Assembly (NCBI GenBank): GCA_030142905.1
Contig: JASJOG010000659.1
Span: 1 to 64,000 of the forward strand
Direction: 5' to 3'
Source of the DNA: Heliopora coerulea
Lineage: Eukaryota; Cnidaria; Anthozoa; Scleralcyonacea; Helioporidae
DNA length: 64,000 nucleotides
A program made the position numbers and the translations under genes. The notes under the pieces are model-generated. The model saw nothing but the letters and a program-made list of their open reading frames with translations. It made no database searches and was not told the origin of the DNA. Shown here one piece after another: positions 24,968-37,736 of the stretch (position 1 is the stretch's first letter; each line of letters starts with the position of its first letter).

Positions 24968-25193
24968 TAACTCATTAAGAATCATGGCTCATCCCTTTCA
25001 AGTAAAATTACCAGGAGTTAGCCAGAGTAAAATAATAAAGTGTGCTCTTGTCCCTTAATGGGTTAAGGAGATGGCTGTTAACTCATCAAGGAGCAGGGCT
25101 CATCCCTTTGACAAGTAAAATCATCTGGCATTAGCCAGCAGTAAAATACTAAAGGGCACCATTGGTCCTTAATGGGTTAACAAGATGGCTGTT
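24968..25193. repeat. Tandem duplication of a ~110-bp block
   Basis: Two adjacent copies (about 24,968-25,077 and 25,078-25,193) share TTAACTCAT..AGGA..GGCTCATCCCTTT, TTAGCCAG, AGTAAAATA.TAAAG and CTTAATGGGTTAA..AGATGGCTG. A diverged third copy lies at about 22,965-23,041. Confidence 0.7.
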
Positions 25194-26248
25194 AAACTTC
25201 ATCAGCCAAATCACAAGCTATCCACCTTGTAATTCTATTTTGCAAATAAAATTTCAGTTAAGTTTGCATGAATCATGAATAATGCTGTTCACTTGCTGGT
25301 GCTTATCTGGGGTATAAAAACCATTCAGCCATCATGTTACTAGGCAGCCATAATTTTCATTCTTCATACAGTTTCTTGAGAAGTAGCTAAAATTAATTCA
25401 AATTCAAACCTGCCTGCATGAATATTTTAGGAAGAATGGAATTGAATGTCATTAAAAGCAAAATGCGAAATGTATAATTTGAACTTGATGTGAAAATAAA
25501 GCGAACATTGGGGGGGGGGAGCTTTCTTGAACAACCATTCAAGTGAACACCCCCTAACACAGGGGGGTGTTCCCTTGGATTGATCCACTTCAAAAAATAT
25601 TTCAGCTGGGCAGCAAAAATGTCATTGTTGTACAAAAATATGTGACAAATCGATAAATAAGAACTAAAGTGACAACGTCAATATAGTAACACATGTAAAT
25701 TTTAAAGATTTCATTTACCTTTCTAACTTGAAGCTCTCAAACTGGGCGAGTGGTACGTTGGTCAGTTAAAGTCATTCCATGAGGATGTCATTTTATGAAT
25801 TCCTTTCTTTGTCCCTTTCTTTTATAGCTAGCTCCACGAAGTTTGACGACACGACATGCATTACAACAAACCCAATCTTACGAATGAAGCAGTCCACCAA
25901 AGCAAGTTAGCTAACCTCACCAATTAAGAATGAGGGTTACAAAACAGCTCGCAGTCAATCTCAGAATACGTCCCTTACAACCACTTTAACCAAAATGGTT
26001 ATTTGGTTTTCCAACTGTCACTCAAGCCAAAAGATTAATAAAAACTTGCCCAACAAATAATTTCGATTGCTTCGCCTACTATTCCACATGGTGAAATGTC
26101 AGGTCACACGTAGTGGTGGGACCTGGTGCCGACTTGTAAGAATTTCAAACTCAGTTCTACGAATTTGATTGGCCAAGATTGTTTCCTGTTTATTTATTCA
26201 GCAGGACACAACTGTTTTTATTTCCTAAATTTTTATTATCCTCCCCGG

Positions 26249-26765
26249 GAAGAAGTTAGCTGAAAAGGAAAGAGGAGAAAATGAAGGAGAAAATGAAGGA
26301 GAAGAAAGAGAAGGATGAAGGAGGAAAAGAAGAATAATAAGAAGGAGAAAGATAAAGGGACAAGACTGAGAAAGGGGAAGTGGAAGGAGAAGGAGAAAGG
26401 AGAAAAGGGGAAAGACAAGAAGGAAAAACAGAGGAAAAGGAATGAGACGAAGGAGAAGAAAAAGGGGAAGAGCAAAATGAAGGAGTGGGGAGGCGAGGGG
26501 AAGAAAGTGAGAGATGAATAAGAGGCAACGAAGAGAGGGACGAGATGAGCGAGGTGTACGTGGAGGAGAATAGGGGGAGAGCGGGAGGAGAAAGAACTGG
26601 GAGGGCAGGGGATTGGGGTACCTGAAGGTCGGAAAGGAAGGATAAGGAAAGAAGAGGAAGGAAGAGGAAATTGGAGGAAAAGGGGTGGGAGAATAAGACG
26701 ATAGAGGGGATGGGGTAGGAAGGGTTAGAAGGGGAAGAAGGAGGGGATGAAGGGAGAAGATGATG
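26249..26765. repeat. Polypurine tract of ~515 bp
   Basis: The + strand is almost wholly A and G (AAGGAG, GAAAGG and GGGGAAG motifs) with only scattered pyrimidines. The long frames on either strand here are low-complexity Lys/Glu or Ser/Phe/Leu and are artefacts. Confidence 0.9.
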
Positions 26766-28676
26766 TGATCACTAGTTGCTGGAGTGAGTTTGTGTTGAGG
26801 CTTGTCACTTGTCACTAGTCAACAAGTGAATTTTTGACAATCCTCAGAGATGATAGCCAACAAGTAAATTGTCATCTGATATCAAACTCAAAGTTGCAAG
26901 GAAATAGTTCAACCTTAAACAACTTCACTTACATCTCGTAAAGTCGCAAGCCGTCAGTAGTCGACCATTTAAAAAAGTTCAAACAAAAGCAGATTCTGAA
27001 AAACAACCTCTCGCGAACACAAGATAAATGTTTTAACTTTTCAACTCACGTTCCTTAACTTGTGTCTTGCGTTTACAAGGTCGGTTATTTTTTGGAACTT
27101 GTCGTATCATTTCACTTGAAAGTCAAGATTCTCATATGTGAAACGTGACGAAACATTGAAACACATATTCGCACAGTATGACAAGACAATATCACCTCTG
27201 GGCTGACACATTCTAAAGACAATTGACATTTACGAATAATGCAACTTAATTAACTTTTGGAAGATAATCATATTTTGATGAATAAAGAAAAACAGATCTA
27301 GTAAGCAAATTTGCTGGATCCGCCCCTGCCCAAAATAGAGTTTGGGAAAGTTAGGACGGCAATGGGTTACTTTTGCCACAGTGCTTTCTCGAACTTCTTA
27401 TTGGTTGTAGTAACGTCAGTTAACTGATTACATGTCCTTATTCTGATACACACACAAATACATACATGCTCTACAAAGAATGATTGTCCGGACAAAATCT
27501 CATAAGTCATAAGAAAGAGACATCCGTTAGAAGTGATATAATTTGTGCCAACATAAAACGTCAAAGTATCCATTCAGGAGCCAGCAGTATGAAAAGTTGA
27601 ATATCTTTAACTATCGTCAGTGTTAACTAAGTGATTAACTTCTCAACAGTGGCTGAAAAACAGTATGGTTAAATCGTGTTGCATGAATTACCGTTTTCTT
27701 GATACTTAATAGTTTGTTAGAGTTCAGACGAATGGACCAGAAGGAGAAATTTGTTGGGGTCTTTGGAACATTCGTTAAATCTTTGTGTTTTTTTCCTGAA
27801 AACTTCAAACAACCAGTTTAATGACGCATTTAAATTTAACCAGCTTTAACTGCGATTTAACCCCACGATGGGTGATTAATTGAACCAGGATTAAGGCTTT
27901 TATTTAACTGGACCCGTATAAATACATTATAGATTAAATTGATCCGACCTACAGCAGAATTTTGGGAGGTTTCAGGCAGCTGTGAAAAGCTGACCACGCC
28001 TCGGATCTCAAAGGGCGTTCAAGATCATTTAAGTGAAAGCAGATGGCGTGGTGATAGCACAAGACTTCGGAGGGCGGGAAATTTTAGTGCTGTTCGTTAC
28101 ACTAGCGATTATCACCAAACCCATTAAGCGTGGGACAAAGTTAGACGTGTTAACTATGTGTGAAAGTCTTTCCATTTCATGGCAGCAAAAGCATGAATTG
28201 CTATAATGAGTGCCCTAGACGTCGAGAAAGTAATTTGAGCCATGTCCTTTTATCGCGTCTGAGCTAATGGTTCTTGCATTAAATTTTCACTAAGTTGTTT
28301 AGCAGCTTGTCGAAGGTAAAGGACTCGACACAAAATACATGAATGGCACATTTTTAGAGAATCGAGAACGGGATCAGGAAAGTTGAAACCAATGAAAACC
28401 GAAAAGTATGAAGAATTTTTAGAGCCAATCTCGAAGACCACGCTGAGTTTTAAAAGTTTCGAAGCCGATTAAACCTGTCAACGCATTGAAAAAGACATCA
28501 AAAAACATCAAAGTCATAATCCCATTGTTCATAGAGGGTTTTAGTAATTATCGCTAATCCAAATGAAATATAAAGCAACAGTTGTTGATGTGGTGTCACC
28601 AGAGTAGCCAAAACAACGGAGTGAAAGCCACATATAGAGAGAACAGTTAAAAAAAAAACCGGCGATTGGATTTAGA
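26766..28676. other. Intergenic, probable upstream region of the sFRP gene
   Basis: No gene is recognisable. A TATA-like ATATAAAG lies at about 28,568, roughly 110 bases before the sFRP start codon. Reading it as a promoter is inference. Confidence 0.35.
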
Positions 28677-30549
28677 ATGGCTCGTGTATTACGCTCGGCA
28701 CTCTTCTTCACTGTGATGATTCATTGCGCATTTTCATCAAGACTGCGATCTCACTACTGTGTGAAAGTTCCAGAGATGTGCCATAAACTCATCAGCGACA
28801 ACTACACACATATGCGCCTTCCGAACATGTTAAACCACACGCGCAAGGAAGATGTCGCGGGAGATCTGAGTTTGTGGAATCCTCTTCTCCAATCAAAAAA
28901 ATGCAACGCCGGCAATCAGCTGAAGTATTTCCTATGTTTTACATACGCTCCGGTCTGCGTCGAAGACACGACAGTCAACAAGCTAATCCCACCCTGTAAG
29001 TCGATGTGCCAATCCGTTCGTCAATCCTGTGAGCCAGTAATGAAAAGGCACAATTATTCATGGCCTCAGGTCTTCAACTGCGACCAGAAATACAGATTTC
29101 TTGACGACGAAACGCAAATGTGTATCAGTTCGCGGATTTTGGCAGGAATTCAGAAGACTAATACAAAAAGTGAGTGCTTATGTTTTTCATTTACATCTAA
29201 GGATCTTTAAAATGAGTTTAAAAAGAACTGTTACTTTATAAGTTATCATTTATGAGCTTAGTTTAAGGTGGTGAAAAAGGGAACTTCGCCGAAAGTTATC
29301 CAATTCTTTCTCTTTCTCGTTTTCATGTTAATGAATAATACTGTCAGTTTGACGTTTAAGGAATGCTTTTTGTCTACCCAGCTTGTTACCTGAATTTTTG
29401 GTTTGTTTTTGTATGGTGAGGTATTTGTCTTGGAACAACATCCTGATGGTCCTAAATTCCCTAAACTATGTTTACTTTTCAGAGACATCTCAAGCGGTGC
29501 ATCAAGATAAAAGATGCTCTTGTAAGAAGGAGTACAAGGAGAGCCGTTTGAAGTCGATGATTTGCAGGAGTCACTTTGGTAAGATCAAATGAACGATGCT
29601 CAGGGTAATTTGTCTCGCAGTTACAAGATATTCACACCATGTTCAACCCATATTGGGCCGGCCTCGGAGTTGCCAGGACATAATTAGGGTTTAAAGAGAA
29701 AAATTACTCCATCGCTCGCCTGGTTGGACCGAATTAGACATAACTATTTCGAGTTTGTTTGTAGGCTAAAGGTTAATGCTCACATCAATCAACAACATAG
29801 ACAACTTCGCTGCCTTAAAGAGGCCAAGAAAAATTGATATTGCGTTTGCATTTAACTTGGCTCCACCTTACACTTCCTTAATCAATTAAATCCAACCAAC
29901 CGTTCTTAATTGTCCATCCATTTACCATCGACGAAATGACTTTTGATTTGAAAAAGAAGTCTTAATGACGGCCATTTTGCATCATCACAGACACCAGAAT
30001 TGGCGACATTAGCACATTGTACACACTAACGCAGACCCAAACAGAACCGAACAAAAAGTGCTCACCGTTCATAGATATATAGCCAGAATGTTTTGTACAT
30101 ACCCATTTAAACTCTTCAGACTTCAGTTTTTATTTGCCAATTCCTTCATTAGTTTTAGTCGACGAAAGGCACCATGAACCCCACGATAAATTGCTCTAAT
30201 GGTTTATCCTCTTGTTCTTTTCTTATCAGTTCTCCGAGGTCGGTTGATTAGCAAACCCAAAGTTACGAAATTGGGGTCAGGACTGCTGGAAATTGAACTA
30301 ATGGCTTTGCGAGTAATGCACATGTCGAAAGAAAACAAACCAAACATTGTTAAGAAAGGAGCCATGCTGAAAATGACTGTATTCAACAAAAAACATAACT
30401 GTCGATGTCAAAGATTGAAAGTAAAGAAAAGGACCCGAGGAAATGGCCAATATTTTGTTATTGGAAGAAAACTAAATGGCGAACTACAAGTTGACGCAAT
30501 TGCAAAATGGAGGGACATCCCTCACTTGAAGAACCCACAAATATGCTGA
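28677..30549 (+). CDS. sfrp: Secreted Frizzled-related protein, sFRP3/4 (FRZB) type, 3 exons
   Basis: A complete 302-residue secreted Wnt modulator. Exons are 28,677-29,169, 29,483-29,578 and 30,230-30,549. Both introns are GT..AG and phase 1, and the sum is 909 nt. Residues 1-21 are a signal peptide. Residues 28-149 are a Frizzled cysteine-rich domain with the canonical ten cysteines (28, 35, 76, 87, 94, 107, 111, 118, 135, 149). PCKSMCQSVRQSCEPVMK and NYSWP resemble vertebrate sFRP3/4 more than sFRP1/2/5. NYT, NHT and NYS are N-glycosylation sites. Exons 2-3 encode the netrin-like (NTR) domain, starting at RCSCKK and including HNCRC, YFVIGRK and AIAKW. sFRPs bind Wnts or Frizzleds extracellularly. 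The gene stands alone, convergent with TADA3 and 4.3 kb from it. Family and domains are firm. The exact orthology group is inference. Confidence 0.95.
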
Positions 30550-33500
30550 TGTTGAGAACACTTGATTTGTAATTCAGTTCAACAACTTTTAATTTTTTTC
30601 GTGCAGGTTTTGTGAATTTAAACCGAGAACTAGCTTCATGAAAAATATCTAAATGTCTAATGACTCTGGGCGGCTTACCGATATGAAGACTTCAATTTTG
30701 TACATAGCAGGAGGCGAATAAGATAAAATATAAATATTATGCTAGGCATAGTTTGCGCCGGTGCAAGAAATACCAAACGTAACGATCTGTCAACACGACA
30801 GTACGTAAAACTCTTGTGAACTTTGTTTGAGTCAACTAACGCTTGCAGTCGTAGAACAAGATGACTAAATATGACGCACGTATCTGCTGTGACCGCTTTC
30901 CGTTGACCATATGTCCATTTACGTCGTAAATGAGTTAATGCCGAATATACTTTCAGGAAATACGTTGGAATGTTGTAATTGCTGTTAACACGTTCACAGA
31001 CTTTAATAAGAAACGCGTGGTCTCTTGTCGTTAATTAGTAATCATTTTGTTGCTTTCACTCGTTGAGTGAAGCTTTTTACTTTTTCTCTGACGTTATAGG
31101 TGGAATATAAGAAGCCACGTGATCTCTCTCGTGGCTTTAGTGAAAGCGTCAACCTCTAGCATTTCATGGCCTGTTTATTTGAGCAAAAGGATTTTCCTAG
31201 TAGAAGTGGATGACTGAGATGTCCTGACATGTAGTGGGTTCAACGAGTTTGTAAATGAGATGGAAGCGTCTCGCCTCCTCCTAGCTGACACTTTACCATC
31301 GGAGTGAAGAAATATGCATATGTAATTGTAGCGAGCATTGTTTAGAGTGCAATATTGAAAAAGCACGTACTCTAGAGTCTCTCAGTCTTTGGTTTCACTC
31401 TCGTCGACTGCCATCGTAAAGCAATTTCAAGCTCATAATCTAACGTGTTAATCAGCAAAAGACGGACATGAAAACCGGTCTTTGAATTTAAGAAATCTGA
31501 GTATTTTTTAATGTTGAAAATTCGTGAATGTAGGCAAGCGTGTTTCTTTTTTCTCTCAGAAGTTAATATCGCGACAAAAATTTACCATGCATCCTCCGCG
31601 TTTCCCCTTCCAAAATCCGTCTCGGACTTACAAAGATTCGCTTTGCCTTGACTTATTAAGAAAACTTTCCATATATGGTCAACATCTCTGCCAAACAATA
31701 TACTTATGCGCAGGCACCATACTTGTTCCGTGGAGAAGCAAATTCAAGAGGGTAAGACTGAGAATTTTTCCACGCCTCGCAGGATCTGGGTGTGTTTGAC
31801 CAACATGGACCCCTCTTTTGTTTCACGCTAGGCACGCCACTGTTGTTGTGGGGTGCTGGTGGCACGGTGGTAGTTCACGTGTCTCTCACCACTGTGACTA
31901 GGGTTTGATTCCGGGTCCGTGCAGTTATCTCATTAAAGTTACCTTAGTCACATGTGAGAAGAGTGTTGTCCAGTTTGTCTCTATTAAACATCACAGGTGT
32001 TCTCTGAGTACTCTAGTTTCCTCCTGTAGTAACACTGAACCCATGAGGGGTGGCCCTTACTGGACCTCTAGGGAGAACAGCTTAGCTAGCTGATAGGGTT
32101 ATCCAGTGTAAATAAAAGCATTTTAGATGGCCACACTATGTCAAACGAAGTAATTTGCTGACACGTTCGGGGACCGTGGTATCATTTAACTTAAGTCAAG
32201 GGTTAGAAACTACTTCTATACAGTTGTAATTATCTTGCGTATTTGAAGTGAGATTTAATGGTGTATGAAAGGTCAGATCTTTTGCACAAAACCCCGCTAG
32301 TATAGGTCTCCAGGAAATCTAGGATTATTTCTGTAAACTCTAACGTTGATTAAATGTGCAAACGTTAACAGACTTCGCCACAGTACGATTGAAAATATTT
32401 ACACCTGAAATGTGACTGCACCACTCTAAGCAAGTGAAAAAGAGACTTAAGAATCCCCAAGCATTTCTTACGATAGTACTTTGTAGTGTATGCTCTTGAT
32501 CAGGTTAAATGGAGAAACGAGAGAATTTCCACACACAAGAGCACGGCCATGAATGGGGGTCCGGACCGCCGAACTTTTCCGGATATGGTCAACTATGGTC
32601 GCTAAAATATGAAGAGAATACGTCCAGGTGGGGAGGGTTGCCATCTACCCTGAAATTTTAGTATCCTACCACCGTCTGGACTGGGCAAAATAGCTCTTTA
32701 GAGAAACGTTAGAAATTGAAAGTTAGAAACTCCTTCGTAGTTTTTTTGCTCAGGCCGCGCCATTAGTCACCCAGTCTGAACCATAGTCGGTTAAAATGAT
32801 TAAGTACTTTAAATATTCTTACAAAAAATAAAAATAAATAAAATAAAATAAAATAAAAAACAAAACATATTCGTATAAGAAAACTTTCTCCATTTCGACT
32901 GGCTGAGAGCAGCGCAATTTCAAGGTAACTTAGCACAGAAAACAAAGTAACGCTAATTTGTACTGAATTGCCTTTTTTTACCATTGTATTATCTTTTCAC
33001 ATGGATATTATTGATTGGTGATAAGACCTCAAATAACTCCTTCGGACTCTTGCTATTTTCAGTCTTTGAAAAACACACTTAAGCGTTTGTTTTTTTCTCC
33101 GAATTTCACTCAAAGCCATGCTATTACCCACACTAACAAAGATTAGTTACTCAGTCTTGATTTTTGGTCTGCGTGATGGATTTAAGGTATTAAATGTTTG
33201 ATTGATTGAAAGCAGATGCTGGTTGAAAATATAAGAATGTCAAGTTTTAGCCATCTCCTGACAAAGGACAAGGTTAAATTCAAAGAAGTATCCAAAATTC
33301 TGTTCGGTTTAACGAAAGACTCTATATCTAAAGAAGCTTATCGCCGGTCATGAAACACCAGAATATTAGAGTACGTTAAGGAAAATTAGCTAAATGCTAC
33401 TTTAAATGTGAAGTACTTGGCCTTATTAACTAAAAGGGTGCACTCTTGAAACTCATTTAAGTAATACCATTTTTAATTAACATTCCCGAAGCCTTCTTAA

Positions 33501-34825
33501 TCGCCTCCGCGGGTAAACCATTTACGACAATCAAAGTAATAGCTGCTAGCTCCTTTGGCAGTGTTTATGTGTTCAGCTGCCAAGTTGGACGTGGTAATAC
33601 GAGGTTGCAATAACCTTCATGGCGTCATCATTGCAATGAATGATTTACATCTGATTTGAAATTAAGCCAAGTAACAGCTGCATATTTATTCTAAATAATG
33701 TCAGGGGTTGAAGCGGAGGTTATTCCGGAACGAGATTAGACTTCTTAATGAGGCATTGGTAAAACTAATAACGCTATTCCGCGAAGATAATGCAAAACAA
33801 AATGCCACTAGAATGGTACATCTGTGCTGAAACGCTTCCTCAATGACGCTCTTTGAGTTTTAGTAAATGGCATGGGCCATATTGCGGCTGTATCACTATG
33901 TACCCGGTCATGGTGCAACAAATAATGAATTGCGCAAATCACCACTAATAAACAAGTATGTCATTTTGGCTATTGATTTTCCGGGCGGAAAGCGTAATCG
34001 TAATAAAAAGATCAGAGCCCAGCTCAGAATTCTTTCAGCCATAGTGAAAGAGGAAAGTCGAAAAGTTTTAAAACATGTTTACTGAATGGGACTAATGGGA
34101 CTTAGCTAATGGGACTAATGGACTTTACTAATGGGACTTAGCTTCAGATTTTATTAGTAAAAGTCCTGGCACAGTCTTGACGAAATTGAAGAAAAATTGA
34201 GTTTGTTGATTTGATTTGAGAGATTAATTTGAGATTTTATTCATTTTTGGTGCCGTTGAAAAAACTCTCAAGGTGATGAGTAACAGGGGTAGGCCCTCGT
34301 TCCACCAAGATTGGACCTAAGATACACCTAGTGGTAAAAACTATTGAGCCTTACCAGTTATCCATCAAAGTATGCCATGTTTTTTTTACCAAAAATGGTG
34401 CAACTAACCTTATAGTAATCTCACTGTATATGTTGTCAGTCCCACACCATTAAACATATTCTGATGTTGGGAGAAATTTTTTGTCCATATGCACTCCATA
34501 AATCCTCAGGAATGCAGATATATGGCAAGAAAATCTTTCTATAAATTTCGGTCTACTTTGGTGAAGAACACCATAATACACATCATTCACAAGAGCACAT
34601 ACAGTAACTCTCAATAATGCATGTGTCCTGTTGTCCAAAGAGCAAGAATTAACTCCAAATGTTTTCTTTTTTACAGCTTATTCAGTGTCTTACTTGTCTA
34701 TGTCTCCAATGATTTGCCTCCACTACAAAACAAAACTTACCGACTTCTGGCACATTCCCATTTTTGCATGAACTTGTTGACACTAAACTCTTCCAATATG
34801 CCAATGGATTTCTCATGTTTTCCAC
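30550..34825. other. Intergenic between convergent sFRP and TADA3
   Basis: It contains a tRNA-derived SINE (31,852-32,118), an (AAAAT)n run near 32,828-32,860 and a small AATGGGACT tandem repeat at about 34,085-34,143. Short frames (for example 33,867-34,085) show no recognisable domain. Confidence 0.5.
31852..32118 (+). mobile_element. tRNA-derived SINE, different family from the satellite
   Basis: Box A-like TGGCACGGTGG (31,860-31,870) and box B-like GGTTTGATTCC (31,902-31,912) form a tRNA-related head. A central part with GTACTCTAGTTTCCTCC resembles the CTCCGGTTTCCTCC core seen in several animal SINEs, and the 3' end is TGTAAATAAAAG. Boundaries are approximate and no duplication was found. 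Confidence 0.65.
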
Positions 34826-36169
34826 CTAAAGCTCTTCAGAGTTCAAAACCCGGAGAATAGCTTCCCGTTCTTTGAGTGCCTTGGTAGCCTGTTCACGTTC
34901 CCTCTTGGATGGGGACTTTTTGTTTTGCTTGTAGGCAGAAAATTTCCGAAACCATTCCAACACTTCAGCATCAGCAGACTGCACCCTATGTCGCAACTCT
35001 TGCTTCCTCATTTCAGTTTGTGCAGCTTCAAGTAGTTCTCTCTTCATGATCTGATTATGAGCAACCAACGCCTGCAACTCAGCTTGTCGTTTCTTCAGCT
35101 CACAAAGCACCTCATCACTTTCATCATCTTCCTCACTTTTTTCAGGTTTCTCAATGATGCCTTGTGCAGCCAGCTCCTGACGTATCCGTACCTCCAATGT
35201 ACGTGTGTGAGGAACATGCATGGTCTTTCCTCCACCAGGAGTACCCTTCCCAGCTTCACCCAAATTCTTTCCCCCAGGTTCCATTTGTTCCTCAGTGATT
35301 GGGGCAATAATGTTCTCCTCCACAAATGCTGATATCAATCTCTGTGTGAGCGTCCCAAATGGACAAACTTCTTCTGTTGGCAAACTAGTGTTTTCTGATG
35401 CCTTCTTCATCATGACATTCAAAGCACTGTCCCCAAGATTTTCAGCATTACTTGACTTCAGTGTAGATCGTTTCTTCTCCAAGGCTTTCTTCCCAAACTC
35501 TTGCTCTTCATGCAAATCTTCCAAAGCCCACTTTTCACTGTAATGTCTCCCCAATGGTGGAATTTTATAATATTCGTGATCTTCCTCTGAAGCCTTTATT
35601 GAATCTTCAAGAAACTTCAAATCTTCAAGTGTAATGTCCGCACAGTAGGGTTCCACAGTAGCCCAAAACCGATTTGGTGTATCAGATGATTTGGCTTTCA
35701 GAGTACTGACCTCATCATCTGTCTCAAAAATATCTTGATTCTTTACAGTGGAAGATTTTTTATTGCCTTTCAACTTCTGGGTTGCCTGAGCTTGAATGGT
35801 AGGTGGTTTCTCCTCCAGTTTCTGCTTCTTACTGCCCCGTTCATCTCCGGAAGTCGGCTTACATCGCTTTAAAGAGTTTAAAATTTCCAATTCTTTCTGT
35901 CTTACTCCTTTTTTCTCTTTCTTGTCACACCACTCCGTCAAAACTTTGTTCTCCGATTCGAGAAGACGTGAGCGACGATTCACCGCAGCCAAAAGAGTTT
36001 CCAAGTCACTTTGAAGCAATGGCAAGTCCTCGATAGTGATTCCTTGTTCAGTCGCCCTTCCTAAAACAGCGCAATACGAAGGACACATCTTGCTGTGATC
36101 CAAAGACTTGAAATCATAATATTGTAAAGGACAACGTTCGTCCTCCATTTTGTGTTTCTCTCCAATCAA
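34826..36169 (-). CDS. TADA3: Transcriptional adapter 3 (ADA3), SAGA/ATAC coactivator subunit
   Basis: A single uninterrupted frame of 447 residues covers the whole protein; human TADA3 is about 432. Landmarks in order are CPLQYYDFKSLDHSKMCP (N-terminus), the acidic/basic linker with KKQKLE, NRFWATVEPYCADIT (~170), YYKIPPLGRHYSEKWA (~200), CPFGTLTQRLISAFVEENII (~270), VPHTRTLEVRIRQELAAQG (~330), DEVLCELKKRQAELQALVAHN and the C-terminal KKSPSKREREQATKALKERE. ADA3 links ADA2-GCN5 histone acetyltransferase to SAGA/ATAC in the nucleus. Two Met codons are possible starts. The second (codon 8, 36,148) fits the usual ADA3 N-terminus and is preferred. The lack of introns is unusual compared with vertebrate genes. 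No poly(A) or target duplication betrays a retrocopy. Confidence 0.96.
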   Translation of the reverse strand: MIGEKHKMEDERCPLQYYDFKSLDHSKMCPSYCAVLGRATEQGITIEDLPLLQSDLETLLAAVNRRSRLLESENKVLTEWCDKKEKKGVRQKELEILNSLKRCKPTSGDERGSKKQKLEEKPPTIQAQATQKLKGNKKSSTVKNQDIFETDDEVSTLKAKSSDTPNRFWATVEPYCADITLEDLKFLEDSIKASEEDHEYYKIPPLGRHYSEKWALEDLHEEQEFGKKALEKKRSTLKSSNAENLGDSALNVMMKKASENTSLPTEEVCPFGTLTQRLISAFVEENIIAPITEEQMEPGGKNLGEAGKGTPGGGKTMHVPHTRTLEVRIRQELAAQGIIEKPEKSEEDDESDEVLCELKKRQAELQALVAHNQIMKRELLEAAQTEMRKQELRHRVQSADAEVLEWFRKFSAYKQNKKSPSKREREQATKALKEREAILRVLNSEEL

Positions 36170-37736
36170 TGTACAATTACTTCAAGTAGTCAGATTATAA
36201 TGTAACACACGATTACTTGTTTCCCCACCTACCCCCTGATATCCCACCCCTCAACTTTCTTAGGTTTACGATTACACCGACCCACTACCATTGCCCAGTA
36301 CATTGAAAGCGCACTCATCCCTGGCTTCCAGTTGCAAAACTATTTTTAGTATCTTGTTCAATAAGAATATTGAAAACGGAACGGTAAATTAATGAAACAA
36401 AAACCGTCTCACGTCATTTGTCGCAAGAGGATAAGGCGAACGCGGAATAAACACCTCACTAGACATGCGCAACCAAGTTTCTGAAGCTTTTGTTTTTCTG
36501 AACGGAACTCGCTCGTTATTACTAGTGAAATAAAAAAATACATTGCCACGGTTCCAGTCCACAGAACAACACGGTCCGAGTGCATGACTGAACTGGAATA
36601 CAAAGCATGTTCATCTAAAATGTATTGAAACGTCAGTTTGAAAAAACACAGTTCATCTTAGCAGCAACCTTATGTCAGGTACGAACTACAGATTGAAGAA
36701 ATAACCAAGAGATTGTATGCTGGGAATATGTCAGTAAAGTAATTTGTTTTCCTCATTGACATGATAATGTATTTTTTAAAGTCATTCAAACTAGAACTGC
36801 CACCTACGAACACAAGTGCTCAGACTTATCTAGGAAACAAATGTTGACAAGGTAACCACAGTTTCTGAAAACTTTTAAGGCATTATTTGGAAAAAAACCC
36901 CTGAAATCCCGGACACTGATTAAACTTCCTTAACATTCATGCCCACTTTTTTAAGGAAGGCAACCCAGTTTGCGATCATAGGATTTTTCTTTTTCGATGA
37001 CGCCGAGAGGTCACAATAACAACAAAAATACATCACCAAACCCCAGAACTTTACACAAACAATATCCCACGTACAGGTTGTTGTAGTAGGTTCTTAAATC
37101 TGTCAAGCTCCGTAAGAATTAATGCTAATTCTAGTTTTCCTTAGAAAACCGTAAATATTCGTGAAAGTGAATACGTTTGAACACCTTGAACGACAGTTTG
37201 TTCGCTCTGTGCGTGAAACGTGTTTCCCTGAAGTACGAATATCTCAGATAAGTATTTTCTCTGCAAAGAAGTTAGCCTTGGGTAACTCTTAGGCTTGGTT
37301 CATACGTGAGCATAAGCATAAGGACAAAACAAAAGACAAAACAAAAGACAAAACAAAAGACAAAACAAAGGAATGAAGTCATACTTGCGACATAAGGATC
37401 GCCATAAGCATATTAGAATAGTCCAAGCATAAGCCAAGAGCTGGACAAAAGACGAAACAAAGAAAAATTCTTGTTGCTTTATCTTCCCAAGTCCCAGAGG
37501 AGATATCATGGTTTCATTGTTTTGTATTCATATTGATCTTGTCCTTATGCTTATGTTGTTCGTATGAACCAGGCGTAAGTCTTCGACTCAGGAGCTTTTA
37601 GTGCTCCTTATTCGGTTGTCTTGACCTTCACGAGTTTTGCATCAGAACTTTTTTCAAAGTAGTAAAAAATATTATAGAATACAGCATTTCGGAATAAAAC
37701 TAGCTCATCCAACAATCCCGCAGCAACTGCGAATAT
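36170..37736. other. Spacer between TADA3 start and CNOT11 end
   Basis: It presumably holds the TADA3 promoter (minus strand) and CNOT11 3' UTR. The only structured feature seen is the MITE at 37,288-37,579. No clear TATA box or AATAAA on the minus strand was found. Confidence 0.45.
37288..37579. mobile_element. MITE with ~40-bp inverted ends
   Basis: The left end CTTAGGCTTGGTTCATACG..CATAAGCATAAGGACAA pairs with the right end TTGTCCTTATGCTTATG..CGTATGAACCAGGCGTAAG. Internally there is an ACAAAAGACAAA short tandem repeat. The flanks show no clear duplication, so the superfamily is undetermined. Confidence 0.75.

Larger units (their letters stand above)
21200..26230. other. Gene-free, repeat-rich stretch
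   Basis: Apart from the hairpin at 22,383, the Penelope-like scrap near 23,490, the hAT-type MITE at 24,157 and the duplicated block at 24,968, I see no coding signal. Frames are short and lack recognisable domains. A small hairpin around AGTGAACACCCCC / GGGGGTGTTCCCTT lies at 25,533-25,577. Confidence 0.5.

Noticed and set aside
26225..26815. 196-codon and smaller frames in the polypurine tract
   Set aside because: Pure low complexity on both strands. Composition alone explains the lack of stops.
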